From contig OY829330.1 in the NCBI GenBank assembly GCA_963691655.1, forward strand, positions 19,681,224 to 19,745,223: a DNA stretch of 64,000 nt, in the 5' to 3' direction. The stretch comes from Toxonevra muliebris. Taxonomy: Eukaryota; Arthropoda; Insecta; Diptera; Pallopteridae. The position numbers and the translations under genes are program-made. Below the pieces are notes generated by a model. The model searched no databases, had not been told where the DNA came from, and saw only the letters and a program-made list of their open reading frames with translations. The stretch's first letter is position 1. Each line of letters opens with the position of its first letter. Below, piece by piece: positions 40,693 through 51,700 of this stretch.

Positions 40693-42187
40693 TCATGGTG
40701 ACGTCGGGGTCCTCCTCATCAGACAAAGGAGGAGCCTCGACGTTCTCAGCGGCAAGCTCCATTTTACCGAAAAAGTCGCCAACTAGTTCGGAGGAGGACA
40801 GGGTACTCCCTTCATCAGTGTCTGTCTGGGACTGGGACAAGGTCGCCAGGAAGTCCACGGCTTCTGCCGAAGGCTCTGTGACGGTTTCTTGCCCAGTGCC
40901 CAACTTGTCGCATCTGTAAACCCTGAGGGAGATCGAGTCGAACCCGTAGTTGATCTCCCCCTTATTGGTGTTAAGCGGTGAGAGCGACTCCTCATTAAGG
41001 ATGATGAGTGCCTCACGGAAGTTGCCCTTGGGTTCGCTGACCTTGGCTACTGTCCAATCATGGGTGGGTAGCTCAAGGTTGCTTAACTTTATAAGCTGGA
41101 GGATTTCATCCGGCGAGGAGGGCTCAGCCGGAATCCATGCCTTGGAACGTGGTCGGTTGGCGATCTGGTCTTTAGATACAGCAGAAAGCTTTGCACCTGG
41201 CCATACCTCTCCCAACTTAGCAATGGCCAGCTTGTAAAGGTCCGCAGAGCGTTGATATGCACAAGCTACCAACTTTATGTGGCCTTGATACCAACCGGCA
41301 TCTCGGCATTTGGGCGACGGGCCTGGATTCGCCGTAACAACGTCTTTGTAGACATTGCGAAGCGCCGCCTGTACCAACCTCCAGTTGTCTGGGGATATGG
41401 TACCGTCGCTGTTACTGGAGTCAACAATGGCCCAGATAAGACCATCTTTCGCAACCTCATTAAAAGGCCGATTAAATTTCAGCTTTGGGATTGCCAGTCT
41501 TGGCCTTTTGGTGTCCTGACGGACAGGTTGGACAGCCTTATCAGTCGACCTTTGTCGTTTCTGACTAGCTGTATGAGGAGGTATTAGTGGAGGAGGAGGA
41601 GGGCGAGCACCAGCATTCTGCTGGGCCCATTGAAGAGCTGCCTTCTCCCTTTCGGAGAGCGAAGAGGGATCAAGGGGCTCCAGCCTATTCAGGATCCTGA
41701 AGGCTGACCTTTTGGTCCTGTACGCCCGTGTTGACGCAGTAATGTGCGCACGAGCACCAGAGGTGGAAGCGGTGCTGGGGCCTGTACTGGTGGAGGCTAA
41801 GGTCGGCTTAGTTGTCGAATCCCTGGCTACACCAGACCGGCGAACGGGCGGTGGAACAACCCTAGCACCTGGCACAGTTGCCGAAGTGGTAGGGTTGTTC
41901 GAAGAAAGCGACCGAACGCTAGATGTGCTGGTGAAGGAAGAGGCCAGCTTAGTTGCTGAGGCCTTACCGGTACCAGACAAGCGAGCCTGAAGAGGAGCAC
42001 CACCCGCACCCGGCACAGTTGCCTGGGTACCGAGCGTGCTCGAAGAAGGTGTGGGTCCAGATGACGACGAGGGTGGTATGTTGGCCAAAACTCTCGTCGA
42101 CACTGTAGGTCTGGTGCAAGAAGCACCAGAAGATGAGCCACCAGAAGTTGAGGGTGGTGAACGTTTGGCAGGCGATTGCCTAACCAA
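40655..42187 (-). CDS. LOA-like LINE ORF1
   Basis: 510 residues, open throughout. The first about 230 residues are Ser/Thr/Pro/Ala-rich and low-complexity. A globular region follows from about residue 290: AGWYQGHIKLVACAYQRSAD, VWPGAKLSAVSKDQI, LPTHDWTVAKVSEPKGNFRE and DSISLRVYRCDKLG. I associate this with the DUF4780-type domain of insect non-LTR ORF1 proteins. The acidic C-terminus (PPLSDEEDPDVT) is odd for an RNA-binding protein. Its end overlaps the ORF2 start by 38 bp in another frame. Confidence 0.85.
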   Translation of the reverse strand: MVRQSPAKRSPPSTSGGSSSGASCTRPTVSTRVLANIPPSSSSGPTPSSSTLGTQATVPGAGGAPLQARLSGTGKASATKLASSFTSTSSVRSLSSNNPTTSATVPGARVVPPPVRRSGVARDSTTKPTLASTSTGPSTASTSGARAHITASTRAYRTKRSAFRILNRLEPLDPSSLSEREKAALQWAQQNAGARPPPPPLIPPHTASQKRQRSTDKAVQPVRQDTKRPRLAIPKLKFNRPFNEVAKDGLIWAIVDSSNSDGTISPDNWRLVQAALRNVYKDVVTANPGPSPKCRDAGWYQGHIKLVACAYQRSADLYKLAIAKLGEVWPGAKLSAVSKDQIANRPRSKAWIPAEPSSPDEILQLIKLSNLELPTHDWTVAKVSEPKGNFREALIILNEESLSPLNTNKGEINYGFDSISLRVYRCDKLGTGQETVTEPSAEAVDFLATLSQSQTDTDEGSTLSSSELVGDFFGKMELAAENVEAPPLSDEEDPDVTMIAIPKNGEGYSN

Positions 42188-42240
42188 TCTATTGGCTCCC
42201 CATGCGGGTTGGCCTTGGGTTTTTGGGGTTATATCTGCTT

Positions 42241-43202
42241 CGTCACATATATTTTTAAAACAAGTTCTTTTGCTGTTTTTGATCGCCTTCTGCAGAGATT
42301 TCCGCGCATTTCTAAAAGCTTCGAGCAGCTGTAAGAATCCAGGTCTTCCCCTAGATCGCTGGACTTTACGACTGGACTTTACGACAGTAGCATGGTGAGA
42401 CTTGCTTGCTGGGCTTCCTTCTGGGCATTGCTGCGTCGCAAGCAGAAGTTACCAAATATGTTAATTGGCTTGCTGCATTTTCTGCCGTCCCGGGCGTCAG
42501 ATTATGTGTGGTCAATATTTCTTCAAATGTGTCCTTATCGAACAGTGTGTCTTTCCATCGAGGGCCGGTTGTTTTACCTCTCTGACGTAATCTCTTGTTT
42601 TCTATTTCAAACATTACTGCTTGGTGATCACTGTGCGTATAGTCTTCACTAACCCGCCATCTTGTTTTACGTGCTAGAGAGCTACTCGTAAAGGTGATGT
42701 CTATAATAGATCTGTTTCCAGCTTTACGAAACGTGAATTTATTGCCGGAATTTGCGATGACTATGTCTAGCGGCGAAAAGGTTTCCAGGAGACTGTGTCC
42801 TCTCGCATTCGTGACTCTACTGCCCCATTCTGTTGCCCATGCATTAAAGTCTCCAGCGATCACAACTGGTGTTTTCCCATGCACATCTGCTACGATTTCG
42901 TCCAGAGTATTCTGATATTTACTAGGAGTCAGGCTGGGACGTGCATAGCAACTATAAAAGTAAATACCATTTATTTTTGCTCTTACAAATCCATCCGACT
43001 GTTCGTTGGTATTTTGGAAAGCGTGTCTTCCGCATATCCATATTGCTGCTTTTTTAGTCTTGTCACTGATACAGATGTTTTTAGTCTCAAGTCTGTATGG
43101 TTCGCTGATTAGAACTACGTCCGCTTTCTTTTCTCTCGCCGTTTGTGCAAGCAAGTCTTGCGCGGCTTCGCAATGGTTCAGATTTATCTGTATAATTTTC
43201 AT
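42241..43202 (-). pseudogene. R1-like LINE ORF2, apurinic-type endonuclease part
   Basis: The intact frame 43202-42366 (278 residues) begins MKIIQINLNHCEAAQDLL. It has the endonuclease landmarks VVLISEPYRL (Glu), VIAGDFNAWATEWGS (Asp/Asn), LDIVIANSGNKFTFR, IIDITFTSSSLARKT and THSDHQAV (SDH). A 13-bp tandem duplication (tggactttacgac at 42360-42372 and 42373-42385) lies at the frame break near 42366. Another frame continues GRPGFLQLLEAFRNARKSLQ down to ICDEADI, where the LOA-like LINE is inserted. The endonuclease itself looks complete. Confidence 0.92.
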
Positions 43203-44623
43203 CGCGTTTTATTGTTCATAGCACTCCTAAAAGTTGGGCATTTGCTGCTTCCAGCGAAGTGGCTTGCACTTTTTGGGTTGTCAATTTTACAGAACAGGCA
43301 CACAGGATCCTTAGTGCATTCTTTTGCAATATGACCATCCGTACCACATCTTCTACATGTTTTGGATCTATCCATATTTTTACACCCTCTTGCTATATGT
43401 CCATACTCCAGGCATCTGAAGCATTGTTTCAACATTATTCGCTCCCGGATGCGACATATTACCCATCCGATTTTGATTCTTCTAGCCTTTAGAAGTTTCT
43501 TCGCCGTTTTTGCTGGCAGGCTTATTATTGCAGTTTGCGTGCCACCATATGCTTCTCTCAAACTCACTATGTCTGAGGTACTTACACCAGTCAGGTCGAA
43601 CTGTGTTTTTATTGCTTCGCATATGTCTTCTTTTGTAGTGATCTCATCTATGTCCTTGCATTCAATGGTGGTGCGATGTGTCAATGTTTTGACAACCGCT
43701 TGATTGCCCAATGTTTCGCCGATGATGTCGCTGAGCGCACCAGATTTTTCTCCGGACTCGTTGAGCTGAATTAATAGGTCGCCCTTCTGGGTTCTTCTGA
43801 TCCTAGAAACCGTCTGCCTCAGTCCAGCTAGTTTGGGGTCACTTTTTACTTTCCTGAGCATTTCTGCGTAAGAAAGATCTCCATTTTTTTCAATCACGAT
43901 TGCAACTGGTCGAGTCTTTACGCGGCTTGACCTTTCAGATCTGTTCTTGGTCGACTGCTTTTTTGTAACTTCTGTCCAATTTTGTTCTCCTCCAGTTACT
44001 TGCTCCTTTGACTTCGGATGTTTTGGTATAACGTCCGATTTTGTCGCAACCGTTTTTGGCGTTTCCCGTGGTTTTCTTTCCTTTGCTGGGAGAGTTCGGT
44101 TACGCTTTGTATTTGGCGTTTCTGCCTCCTGGTCCTGCTTTCTTTTTGCATCCATCGTTGCTTTAAACCATGGAGAGGTCTGGGTACTGCTATTTATCTC
44201 CTTTACAGTATCTCCTGGCTTCTGTCTATGGTTTTCTACGTTTTGATATAGCTCTTGGATCTTCTCAACCAGGTCTCTCATTGGCTGATGTATCGACCTA
44301 CGTGGCGGCTTACCGCCCATCATTTCCGCGAGTTCTTCAATTTTCCGTCCCAATAGTTTAAACGGATCCATTGAATCTGCTTTCTCCACTTCACTGACAT
44401 GTTGCAAGCATGGCGGCGAAGAATTTGAGCGTATTTGCTCTGTATTAGGCTCTAATCTCTCTGGAGAGCGTGCCAATCTTGTGCTCTTCTTAAAAGGGTT
44501 CGCAAGTGGTGAATCCTTTTTTGTGTTCTCCTCAACATCCATCATGTTTGTGGTTTTTTCGTTGTTTATCATTGTAATTGGGTCCCCTCTCAAAGTCGTT
44601 ATCTCTGCCCGATGTGCGGTCAC
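43199..44623 (-). CDS. R1-like LINE ORF1 (Gag-like, three zinc knuckles)
   Basis: 474 residues, apparently intact. It is basic and rich in Lys/Arg/Thr/Pro in its first 230 residues. The C-terminal part has an RNA-binding-like domain (LAGLRQTVSRIRRTQKGDLL, LRKVKSDP). The zinc knuckles are CFRCLEYGHIARGC and CRRCGTDGHIAKEC (C-x2-C-x4-H-x4-C), plus a third, CLFC...HFAGSSKC, at about residues 401-462. ORF1 proteins coat the RNA in the RNP. Its TGA stop overlaps the ATG of ORF2 as ATGA (43202-43199), consistent with coupled termination and re-initiation as reported for R1-clade elements such as SART1. Confidence 0.93.
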   Translation of the reverse strand: MTAHRAEITTLRGDPITMINNEKTTNMMDVEENTKKDSPLANPFKKSTRLARSPERLEPNTEQIRSNSSPPCLQHVSEVEKADSMDPFKLLGRKIEELAEMMGGKPPRRSIHQPMRDLVEKIQELYQNVENHRQKPGDTVKEINSSTQTSPWFKATMDAKRKQDQEAETPNTKRNRTLPAKERKPRETPKTVATKSDVIPKHPKSKEQVTGGEQNWTEVTKKQSTKNRSERSSRVKTRPVAIVIEKNGDLSYAEMLRKVKSDPKLAGLRQTVSRIRRTQKGDLLIQLNESGEKSGALSDIIGETLGNQAVVKTLTHRTTIECKDIDEITTKEDICEAIKTQFDLTGVSTSDIVSLREAYGGTQTAIISLPAKTAKKLLKARRIKIGWVICRIRERIMLKQCFRCLEYGHIARGCKNMDRSKTCRRCGTDGHIAKECTKDPVCLFCKIDNPKSASHFAGSSKCPTFRSAMNNKTR

Positions 44624-45470
44624 CTCGTAATCCCATGGTTATCTATGCAAGCAGGGAGGCCATGCAAGGGTTGACACAAGCCTTTATGAGAACTTGTGTT
44701 CAGAGCCGGATCAGTATTAGTCAGGAATATTACATCTGAGCCCACACCACCAACTTAATGATGCGAAACGTTGAGCGTTCTTTGAGACCTGCCATGGTTT
44801 TAACGGGACGAGGGCAACTGTAACATTAGCCGGAGAGCCGTTTCCGCTGGATTTCACTCCGCTTACTATGGTAACCGAATGCCACAGTTGTCAGCCCAGG
44901 GTTCATCTATTCCAAATCGTGTCATCCAGTTTTCCATTCCATCAAGATCTTACTGGTCTCAGATCCTGACGTCCATGATTCACATGGAAATTCTCTCCTA
45001 CTCATATTTCTACAGCACCAATCATGTGGGCCCGCCGTCCGTACTAGCTCGAGCCCTTCAACCCAGTGGGTTAAGCCGAGTAGCGACTTACGGCGTGACA
45101 CACATTCTTGGTACTATATACTGATGTGTTTCACGGAGATTCCAGGCTGTTGCATCCACCCAAAAGCACCTTTAGACCCAATTGACAGAGTCATAGGGTA
45201 AGTTAATGTTGAAATACGCCTGCTTGGACTCTGTAACGTTGTCCCACGATGCCATCCCAGGGGTGGGGAGCACCTACGCCAAGGACGGTGCCTACTCGTC
45301 CTGTCACAGATCTTCATTGGGTATTGTGGCCTTTTAAGACACACCCTCCACCTCTGCCGCTCTTGGTCGGGGACTGCTTATTTGTTATTCGCAGCTAGTC
45401 GGCATGACTGCCGGCCGTTCAGCTATCCGCCACCCGCTGACCCCCACAGTAGCCTGTGAACATTTTAGGG
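44624..45470 (-). other. Putative 5' UTR of R1-like LINE
   Basis: GC-richer than its surroundings, with no ORF of interest. It ends at a sharp compositional boundary near 45470 (ggggtgcttttttttaaatg on plus) beyond which repeat V begins. It probably contains the internal polymerase II promoter typical of such elements, but no motif was identified. Confidence 0.6.
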
Positions 45471-45494
45471 GTGCTTTTTTTTAAATGTATAGTA

Positions 45495-45837
45495 AAGAGT
45501 TAGTTAATGGAAGATTATTGATACTACTTTTATTACTTAGTACTAAATTATAAATTTTATTTATAATAAAAAACGTATAAATAATGTTAATAAATTTAGT
45601 TTAGTAAAATTAGTTTTCTTTATTGGGAAATACCTTGAATATGTTAAGAGTCATAAAATAATATAAAAACAAACGACTATTTCTCCCTATGTTCAGGCAA
45701 TACTATACAAATTATTTTCTTATAAATTCTCACCTAAAAATTTAACTATGAAAGTACAACTCTGTTGCAAAAAGAAGAATATTATCAAAACAAATGTTTT
45801 CCCAATTGTGAAAGTTTCTCTTACTTGTCAAAATGCA
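45495..45837 (-). repeat. Inverted repeat V, right copy
   Basis: Reverse complement of 34742-35072. Its left edge abuts the 5' end of the R1-like LINE. On minus it is preceded by a tiny ORF MAEELRR ending in tag, inside the aaggtag shared border. The mirrored pair spans about 11 kb. Confidence 0.85.
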
Positions 45838-48501
45838 ACTACCTTCTTAATTCTTCTGCCATGGTAGAGAGTGTGGATTTTCACGCACACCAGCTTGATT
45901 GCTACCGAAATTTTGTTGAGATTGATTTTGCACTGTTTTCTTTTTAATGTATGGCGTTGCTATAGAAAACTACTTTAATAAAAGATAATAAATAGTTTTT
46001 GATGTACAACACTTACTTGTAATAAACAAGTCATAACGCGCTGTAAATTTTTTATCTTTTTGTCGCACTAAATATTTGCGAAAACGTATAGCTTTTGTTG
46101 TTCTTTTCATTATAGCAGTAGATTCAAATATATTTGAATTGTTTATGTTTTTCATAGTACCATGAAGTCAACAGATGGCGTTATTATTGTATCGAGTCAT
46201 CTCTTTCTCACTCATTGCCGATCTGTCATTTATGTTCTATTGTGAAAACAAATATTCTTCTTTGTACACAAATAACGCACACACGTATTCTAAAAAATAA
46301 TCACTTAAAAAATTGTTTTCAGTAAATTAATTTTTAATATACCAAACCAATCAACATTTTTCATTTTCATCTCTTTTGACTTCGCTATGTAATAACCCCA
46401 AATGGAAGCATTGTGGTTGTTGATTTGAATAGTTTCCGTCCCCGTTCTTTTTCTTTTTTCCGTCCCCACTTTCTGTTTCCTGTTCAGTTTACCCCTCAAA
46501 ACGCCGCCAAAGAAGTTTCACTTCAAAAAAATTGGAATGCCCTAATATGCATATATACAAGTATATTTATTTATGTAAAATATATATGTTTATATATGTA
46601 TGCATAAATTCACACATGGGGTACAACTCAGATACCGCTTGAATTTGGTGTGTTCACATTTTTCAAAAAACTGCTTTTTTCGAGGTTCCGCTAGAGAATT
46701 GATTACTACGTCTGAATATGCAAGCATATGCAGCTGAAATTTTTTTCTTATTATTGTAGAGATATCTCTTGAAAGATATAAGTAAAAATTAGAGAGGACG
46801 TTTTTGGTCGATTTTTTTAAAAGCTCTTTAAACTTTGAGATTTTTTTGTTTTGTGTTTTGAGATGATGATTTTACAAGTAATGGTACTTCAAAACGAAAA
46901 ATGAAAACACATCAAAACTGGATATACCCTTAAAGAATAATACAAATAACATTAGGAAAAAATTTCATTATATTTAAAACAAAAATAAAAAATTGTCATT
47001 GTTGCAAATGCTTGACTTTCAATACGTTTTTTTATGGCAAAATAAAAGTAGTTTCCAAAATCCTTTTCAAGCTCATCTAATTGAAGTATTTACAATTGAA
47101 CTGCATTCAAATATTATCAATATTCGAACTTGACTTTTTTGAATTGTTTCCACTTTCGTTGCATGTGCGTCGCACATTGGTTTATTTGCGGAAAAAATCT
47201 AAGAATATAAATTTTTTTATTAAATTTGTCGTTTTTTGTTGTTATAAAAGCAGTTAAAATATGTGTGACTTTGATGTACAAAAATTTAATAAAAATACCC
47301 TTAAATGAAATTATCTTCCACAAAACATTTTACTTTTTTAAATATCGATTTTTAAACATTTGCTAAGATTGTTATTCCTATATTTACCCGAAGAATACAT
47401 ATTTCTGATTGTATCACTAATTAATTGAATAAATACAATGATTCCTGTCGATTTCCGTTTTAACTGATTTTATAAAAAAGACTGGATTTTCTTCTTTCCA
47501 TTAATACAAAAGAACGAATACTATCGTTTTGAAGATGTGAGAATTGGAGAGAGATACTGAAATTGGTTGTGGTTTTTACTTTTATGTTGCTTTTTAAACG
47601 AAAAAACTTTTTATGCATGCACGTACATTAAATTAAATTCTGAGCTAACCATGGTTAAAAATTTGATAATTTTACTGTGTTATTTTTTAATTGTGAAAGG
47701 TTATGATGAATTTTCTTTGAAACTGGTTTCATGAACTAAGTACATATTTATTAGTATTTGCTTCATTAAGAAATGCCACGCCCACTACTCCGATCACTAT
47801 CAGAGGAAACATTTAAGTTTATTATTCAAAGTTTCTCGTTAACTTTAATTTTTGTATTTTGATTTATATAGAAAATATAGTATTTATATGAACCATCACT
47901 GTATGGAAGGTGCCACGCCGCTTGATCCGATCACTTCTATTTTTGAAGCACATATTGGTGTTCATTGTGTAAACTTCTTCCTCAGATTTCATCTTTATAT
48001 GATGTTTCATGTTAAAGTTATAGACTTTATTAAAACCAATTTAGTGGAATATGACCCGCACTCAAATTGAAAATTTTTTATCACTAGTACATTTTTTACG
48101 TCCATTAAAATAAGGGCAACATATTTTTTAGTATAAATTATCAAATTTATTTTAAAAAAATCAAATCTCTTAATTTTCTAAGTCTTAATAATATTTTTAA
48201 TTTAAAAAAAATTAAGTTATTTTTTAATTTTTATAGCCTTGATATTTAATACGATTTAAAAAAAAATTTTGGAATTATCTCCCCTGGATCAAGAGTTATA
48301 GAATTTTTTAAAAAAATATCCTCTTTTTGACCACTGTGCATCGCGACCACAACAGCAAAGAAAAAAACGTTCTCTTTGACTTTCTTACACTTTTGATTTC
48401 ATAAACATATTACTTATAAAATCCTAATAGAAATTTTTATGCAGACGCGCAAATGTATGGGAGTGAGTCATCTTGTAATAGGTATTCTATTGGAATTTCA
48501 G
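45838..48501. other. AT-rich DNA upstream of receptor exons, nothing firm
   Basis: Probably intron of the receptor gene. A/T microsatellite-like DNA at 46550-46600. A 27-codon ORF at 47651-47731 (MVKNLIILLCYFLIVKGYDE) looks like a signal peptide but has no splice donor or downstream partner that I can defend. No amino-terminal-domain exon was recognised. Confidence 0.5.
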
Positions 48502-48705
48502 GCATCCATACATGGTCTAACTGGAAAAATCGATTTTGTTGAGGGACGACGCAATAAGTTTAAAATCGATTTACTTAAATTAAAACATGAACAGATACAA
48601 AAAGTCGGATTTTGGAATCTTGATGAAGGTGTAAATATAACTGATCCCACAGCGTTTTATGATACAAATATTGCTAACATAACACTAGTGGTAATGACAA
48701 GAGAA
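48502..48705 (+). CDS. Receptor exon: end of amino-terminal domain
   Basis: 204 bp, phase 0-0, between acceptor ttggaatttcag and donor gtaagt. It encodes ASIHGLTGKIDFVEGRRNKF, then WNLDEGVNITDPTAFYDTNI and ITLVVMTRE. 'GLTGxIxF' followed by 'GxW' is the standard junction between the amino-terminal domain and S1. Two N-glycosylation motifs (NIT) are visible. The frame joins cleanly to the next exon (E/EKPYVM). Confidence 0.92.
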
Positions 48706-51700
48706 GTAAGTCAATGGAAAAATATTTTAGGGCACTAGTGCCATTCATAAAAAAATAAAACCACAACATTTCCATATTTTGACATTGTTATTTTCTCACG
48801 TAGGAGAAACCTTATGTTATGGTTAAAGAGGATGCCAATTTAACAGGAAATGCACGTTTTGAAGGTTTTTGCATTGACTTACTAAAGGCCATTGCTGTCC
48901 AGGTCGGATTTCAGTACAAAATTGNNNNNNNNNNNNNNNNNNNNNNNNNNNNNNNNNNNNNNNNNNNNNNNNNNNNNNNNNNNNNNNNNNNNNNNNNNNN
49001 NNNNNNNNNNNNNNNNNNNNNNNNNNNNNNNNNNNNNNNNNNNNNNNNNNNNNNNNNNNNNNNNNNNNNNNNNNNNNNNNNNNNNNNNNNNNNNNNNNNN
49101 NNNNNNNNNNNNNNNNNNNNNNNNCGACCCGGTCTAAAATATATATATATGTTTATCTATATATATAAATATATATATGTTGTTTAGCCTTAGTGTTGGA
49201 GTATAAAACCCTGCTTTTTTTATAAAAACAATCTTAACATTTCCTAGGTGCCAACGAGTCAACCAACTCGATTATTCTCATTTATGAATCCATTGGCTAT
49301 GGAAATTTGGTTATATGTGCTAGCTGCTTATATACTCGTATCATTTACTCTATTTGTGATGGCACGTTTCTCACCATACGAATGGAATAATCCGCATCCA
49401 TGTTTAAAAGAATCTGATATTGTGGAGAACCAATTTTCGGTATCAAATAGTTTTTGGTTTATAACTGGAACATTTTTACGCCAAGGCTCAGGTCTCAATC
49501 CAAAAGTAAGTACAAATATAAAATAGCGTAAGCTATATTGTAGCAGAAGTGCGAGGTGAGATACGCACATACGTGGAATTCAGAATATGAACCTATTATT
49601 ACAAAATGCAACTTCCAAAAAGATTTCTAATTCAGAAGTAACAGTTATCTAATTATGTAAAAACAAACAGTTGCTTTATTTGTCGAGATAACTTTTCAGC
49701 ATATCTCGTACGAAAGAAATATTTAAATGTTCAGGTTGTGGGTTCTATTCCGATCTTGGTCTTATATTCTTACATCCACTCTCGATATGAAGCGAATGAG
49801 AATTATAAGAAAGTCTACACCTCTTGGTTGGCAATGGCAAAGTCACCAGATGATAACAAAATGCCACACCACCGCTCGGAACCGGTTCAATCATATGACC
49901 TGAGTGTGCCCTTCGATAATTACTTAGATTAGGTTGAAATGACTGTCGAGAGACACACTTAAGCCTGAACGGCCCATTGTGATACCACACAGTTGGACCT
50001 ACAAATTAACTGCGATTCCGAACGGCGGTGTAGCAATTTTTTATCGGCTTGGTGGTTTTGCCATTACCATCTAAGGTCTGTACTGTACACTTTCTTATAA
50101 TTCTCATACAATTCATATTGATAGTGAATATAAGAGGTTATGAAAATTAACCACCAAACGAAAACAGGAATCGAACCCAAACCTCCCTGATGAAAGTCTA
50201 GTGCACTACCCACCAGACTAACGAGGTCGTCAATAGTCGTCGATAGCCACTTAATAACAAAACAAAATGGCGGCCGTTTGAAAAAAAAGCAATTTTCGCC
50301 GTTTTTTTTTTTTGCTTCAGCGAAAAAAACAGAATTTCCTTTCAATTGCGCAGAGATTAATTTGAATCGGTTCATCCGAATTTTCATTCTCATGGTAACC
50401 TCCCTTTAAGAGAATCACGGTACTTACGAACAAACATCCTTTTTTTTGTTAGTCTACAAATAAGAAACTTTCACTTTTAAGTATTCCTTCCTGCGAAAAG
50501 CATTTAAAAGGGGAAATTTTAATGAATATTCACAGAAAAAGTTTTTTTGCAAATAAAAATGCAGCTACTTGAAAGAGGAGCAACTTAACCGGTTTTACTG
50601 TAATAGTATATATTCATTTTATTAACAGTGAAATATTGTATTGGAATTACGAAAATATTAAAAATTTTGATCACTCTTTTTATACTGTTTCAAATATTAA
50701 TTCTCCAATACCATAATTGACATGAGTAACCCTAGAGTTCAAAATTGTCACATTTGTAACACATGTGACTTGGCCAGGCCTACATACATTTAAGTGTATT
50801 TGCATGAAAATATTGCGATTTTGGGCATGCATTCGGACACATTTTTATGCCTTTTAGGTAAAAATTGCTGAATTTTTTTATTTTCATCTACATCCTTATA
50901 GTTATCCTTGTATTTGTTTTTTTCGCACAGATATTTCCTTGGATAATAGCTAATAAAACTTTCAAGTTGCTAGCTCAATTAAAAATATGTCTGAAATGCA
51001 ATGAAAATTGAAAAAGGTCTGGCCAGATCTATGTGTAAGACAGATATTAAATTTTCAGTGAGCTTTTTTTTTTTTTTGGGCGCTATTGTAGCTTCACTCG
51101 TTTTTAATTTTTCAAAATTGTAAGCATTTAAAAGTAGAGATTTTAAACTATAATTTGAGCACTTGCTAGAAATTGTAAGTCCCAAAGAAATTTGGACAAT
51201 GGAGACGTCGTTTTGACTGAGAATGCCTAGCAAATATACATATATATTTATATATATATTAGGGTGGCCGCCAAATGTATGAGAAAAAATGGGCTAAAAA
51301 TATTCGATTTAATGTAGAACTAAAACGAAAAAGTTTCGTACCGATTGCTGTAGTTTTACAACTCGCTTATGAGCTCTAAATTTAGAAAAAGGATTTTTCA
51401 TCAAATCGAATATTTTTAGCCTAGAAAAAAAAAACATTTTTATAAGTTAGGGCCACCTTACTATATATATGTATACGCAATAATTTCACTTTTTAAAATT
51501 GTAATTAAATTCTACATGTTAAAATCTATGTAGCATATCAAAAGTCATTAATTTTTCTATATTTCTATTCTGAAAATAATGATTTGGACCAAAATGAAAC
51601 ATTTCCAACATATATCCTTCAGACTTCAGTTATTTAAATTTATTCATTTATCTGAAAAGTTATTGGAGTGGAATTATTACGTTTTGTTATGGACCTCCTC

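Larger units (their letters stand above)
37662..42228 (-). mobile_element. LOA-like LINE inserted in R1-like ORF2, 12-bp TSD
   Basis: 4,567 bp on the minus strand, bounded by the exact 12-bp duplication ttatatctgctt (37650-37661, 42229-42240). Contents: ORF1 (42187-40655), ORF2 with most of the endonuclease deleted (40692-38959), RNase H and C-terminal part in shifted frames (38898-37761), and a 3' UTR ending in CCTAA repeats (37662-37760). An RNase H domain after RT fits the I/LOA group; the LOA assignment is from overall arrangement and is tentative. The 3' end is shared with the window's SINE. Confidence 0.9.
36268..45470 (-). mobile_element. R1-clade-like LINE, split by a LOA-like LINE
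   Basis: Minus-strand order: 5' UTR (about 45470-44624), ORF1 (44623-43199), and ORF2 endonuclease (43202 down to about 42241). The LOA-like insertion follows (42228-37662), then the rest of ORF2 (37649-36376) and a 3' part ending at about 36268. The 3' terminal about 450 bp and poly(A), seen in a second copy at 63549-64000, are missing here. 3' loss is unusual for a LINE and suggests a later deletion. The insertion is flanked by ttatatctgctt at 37650-37661 and 42229-42240. Confidence 0.9.

Noticed and set aside
42036..42398. 120-residue plus-strand ORF over LOA-like ORF1
   Set aside because: Antisense to the Ser/Pro-rich coding region and crosses the LINE insertion boundary.
47651..47731. 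Signal-peptide first exon of the receptor (MVKNLIILLCYF...)
   Set aside because: No defensible splice donor or connection. It lies just before S1-adjacent exons, where amino-terminal-domain exons should intervene.
47852..48070. 72-residue ORF upstream of receptor exons
   Set aside because: No similarity recognised to receptor domains, and no splice-site support.
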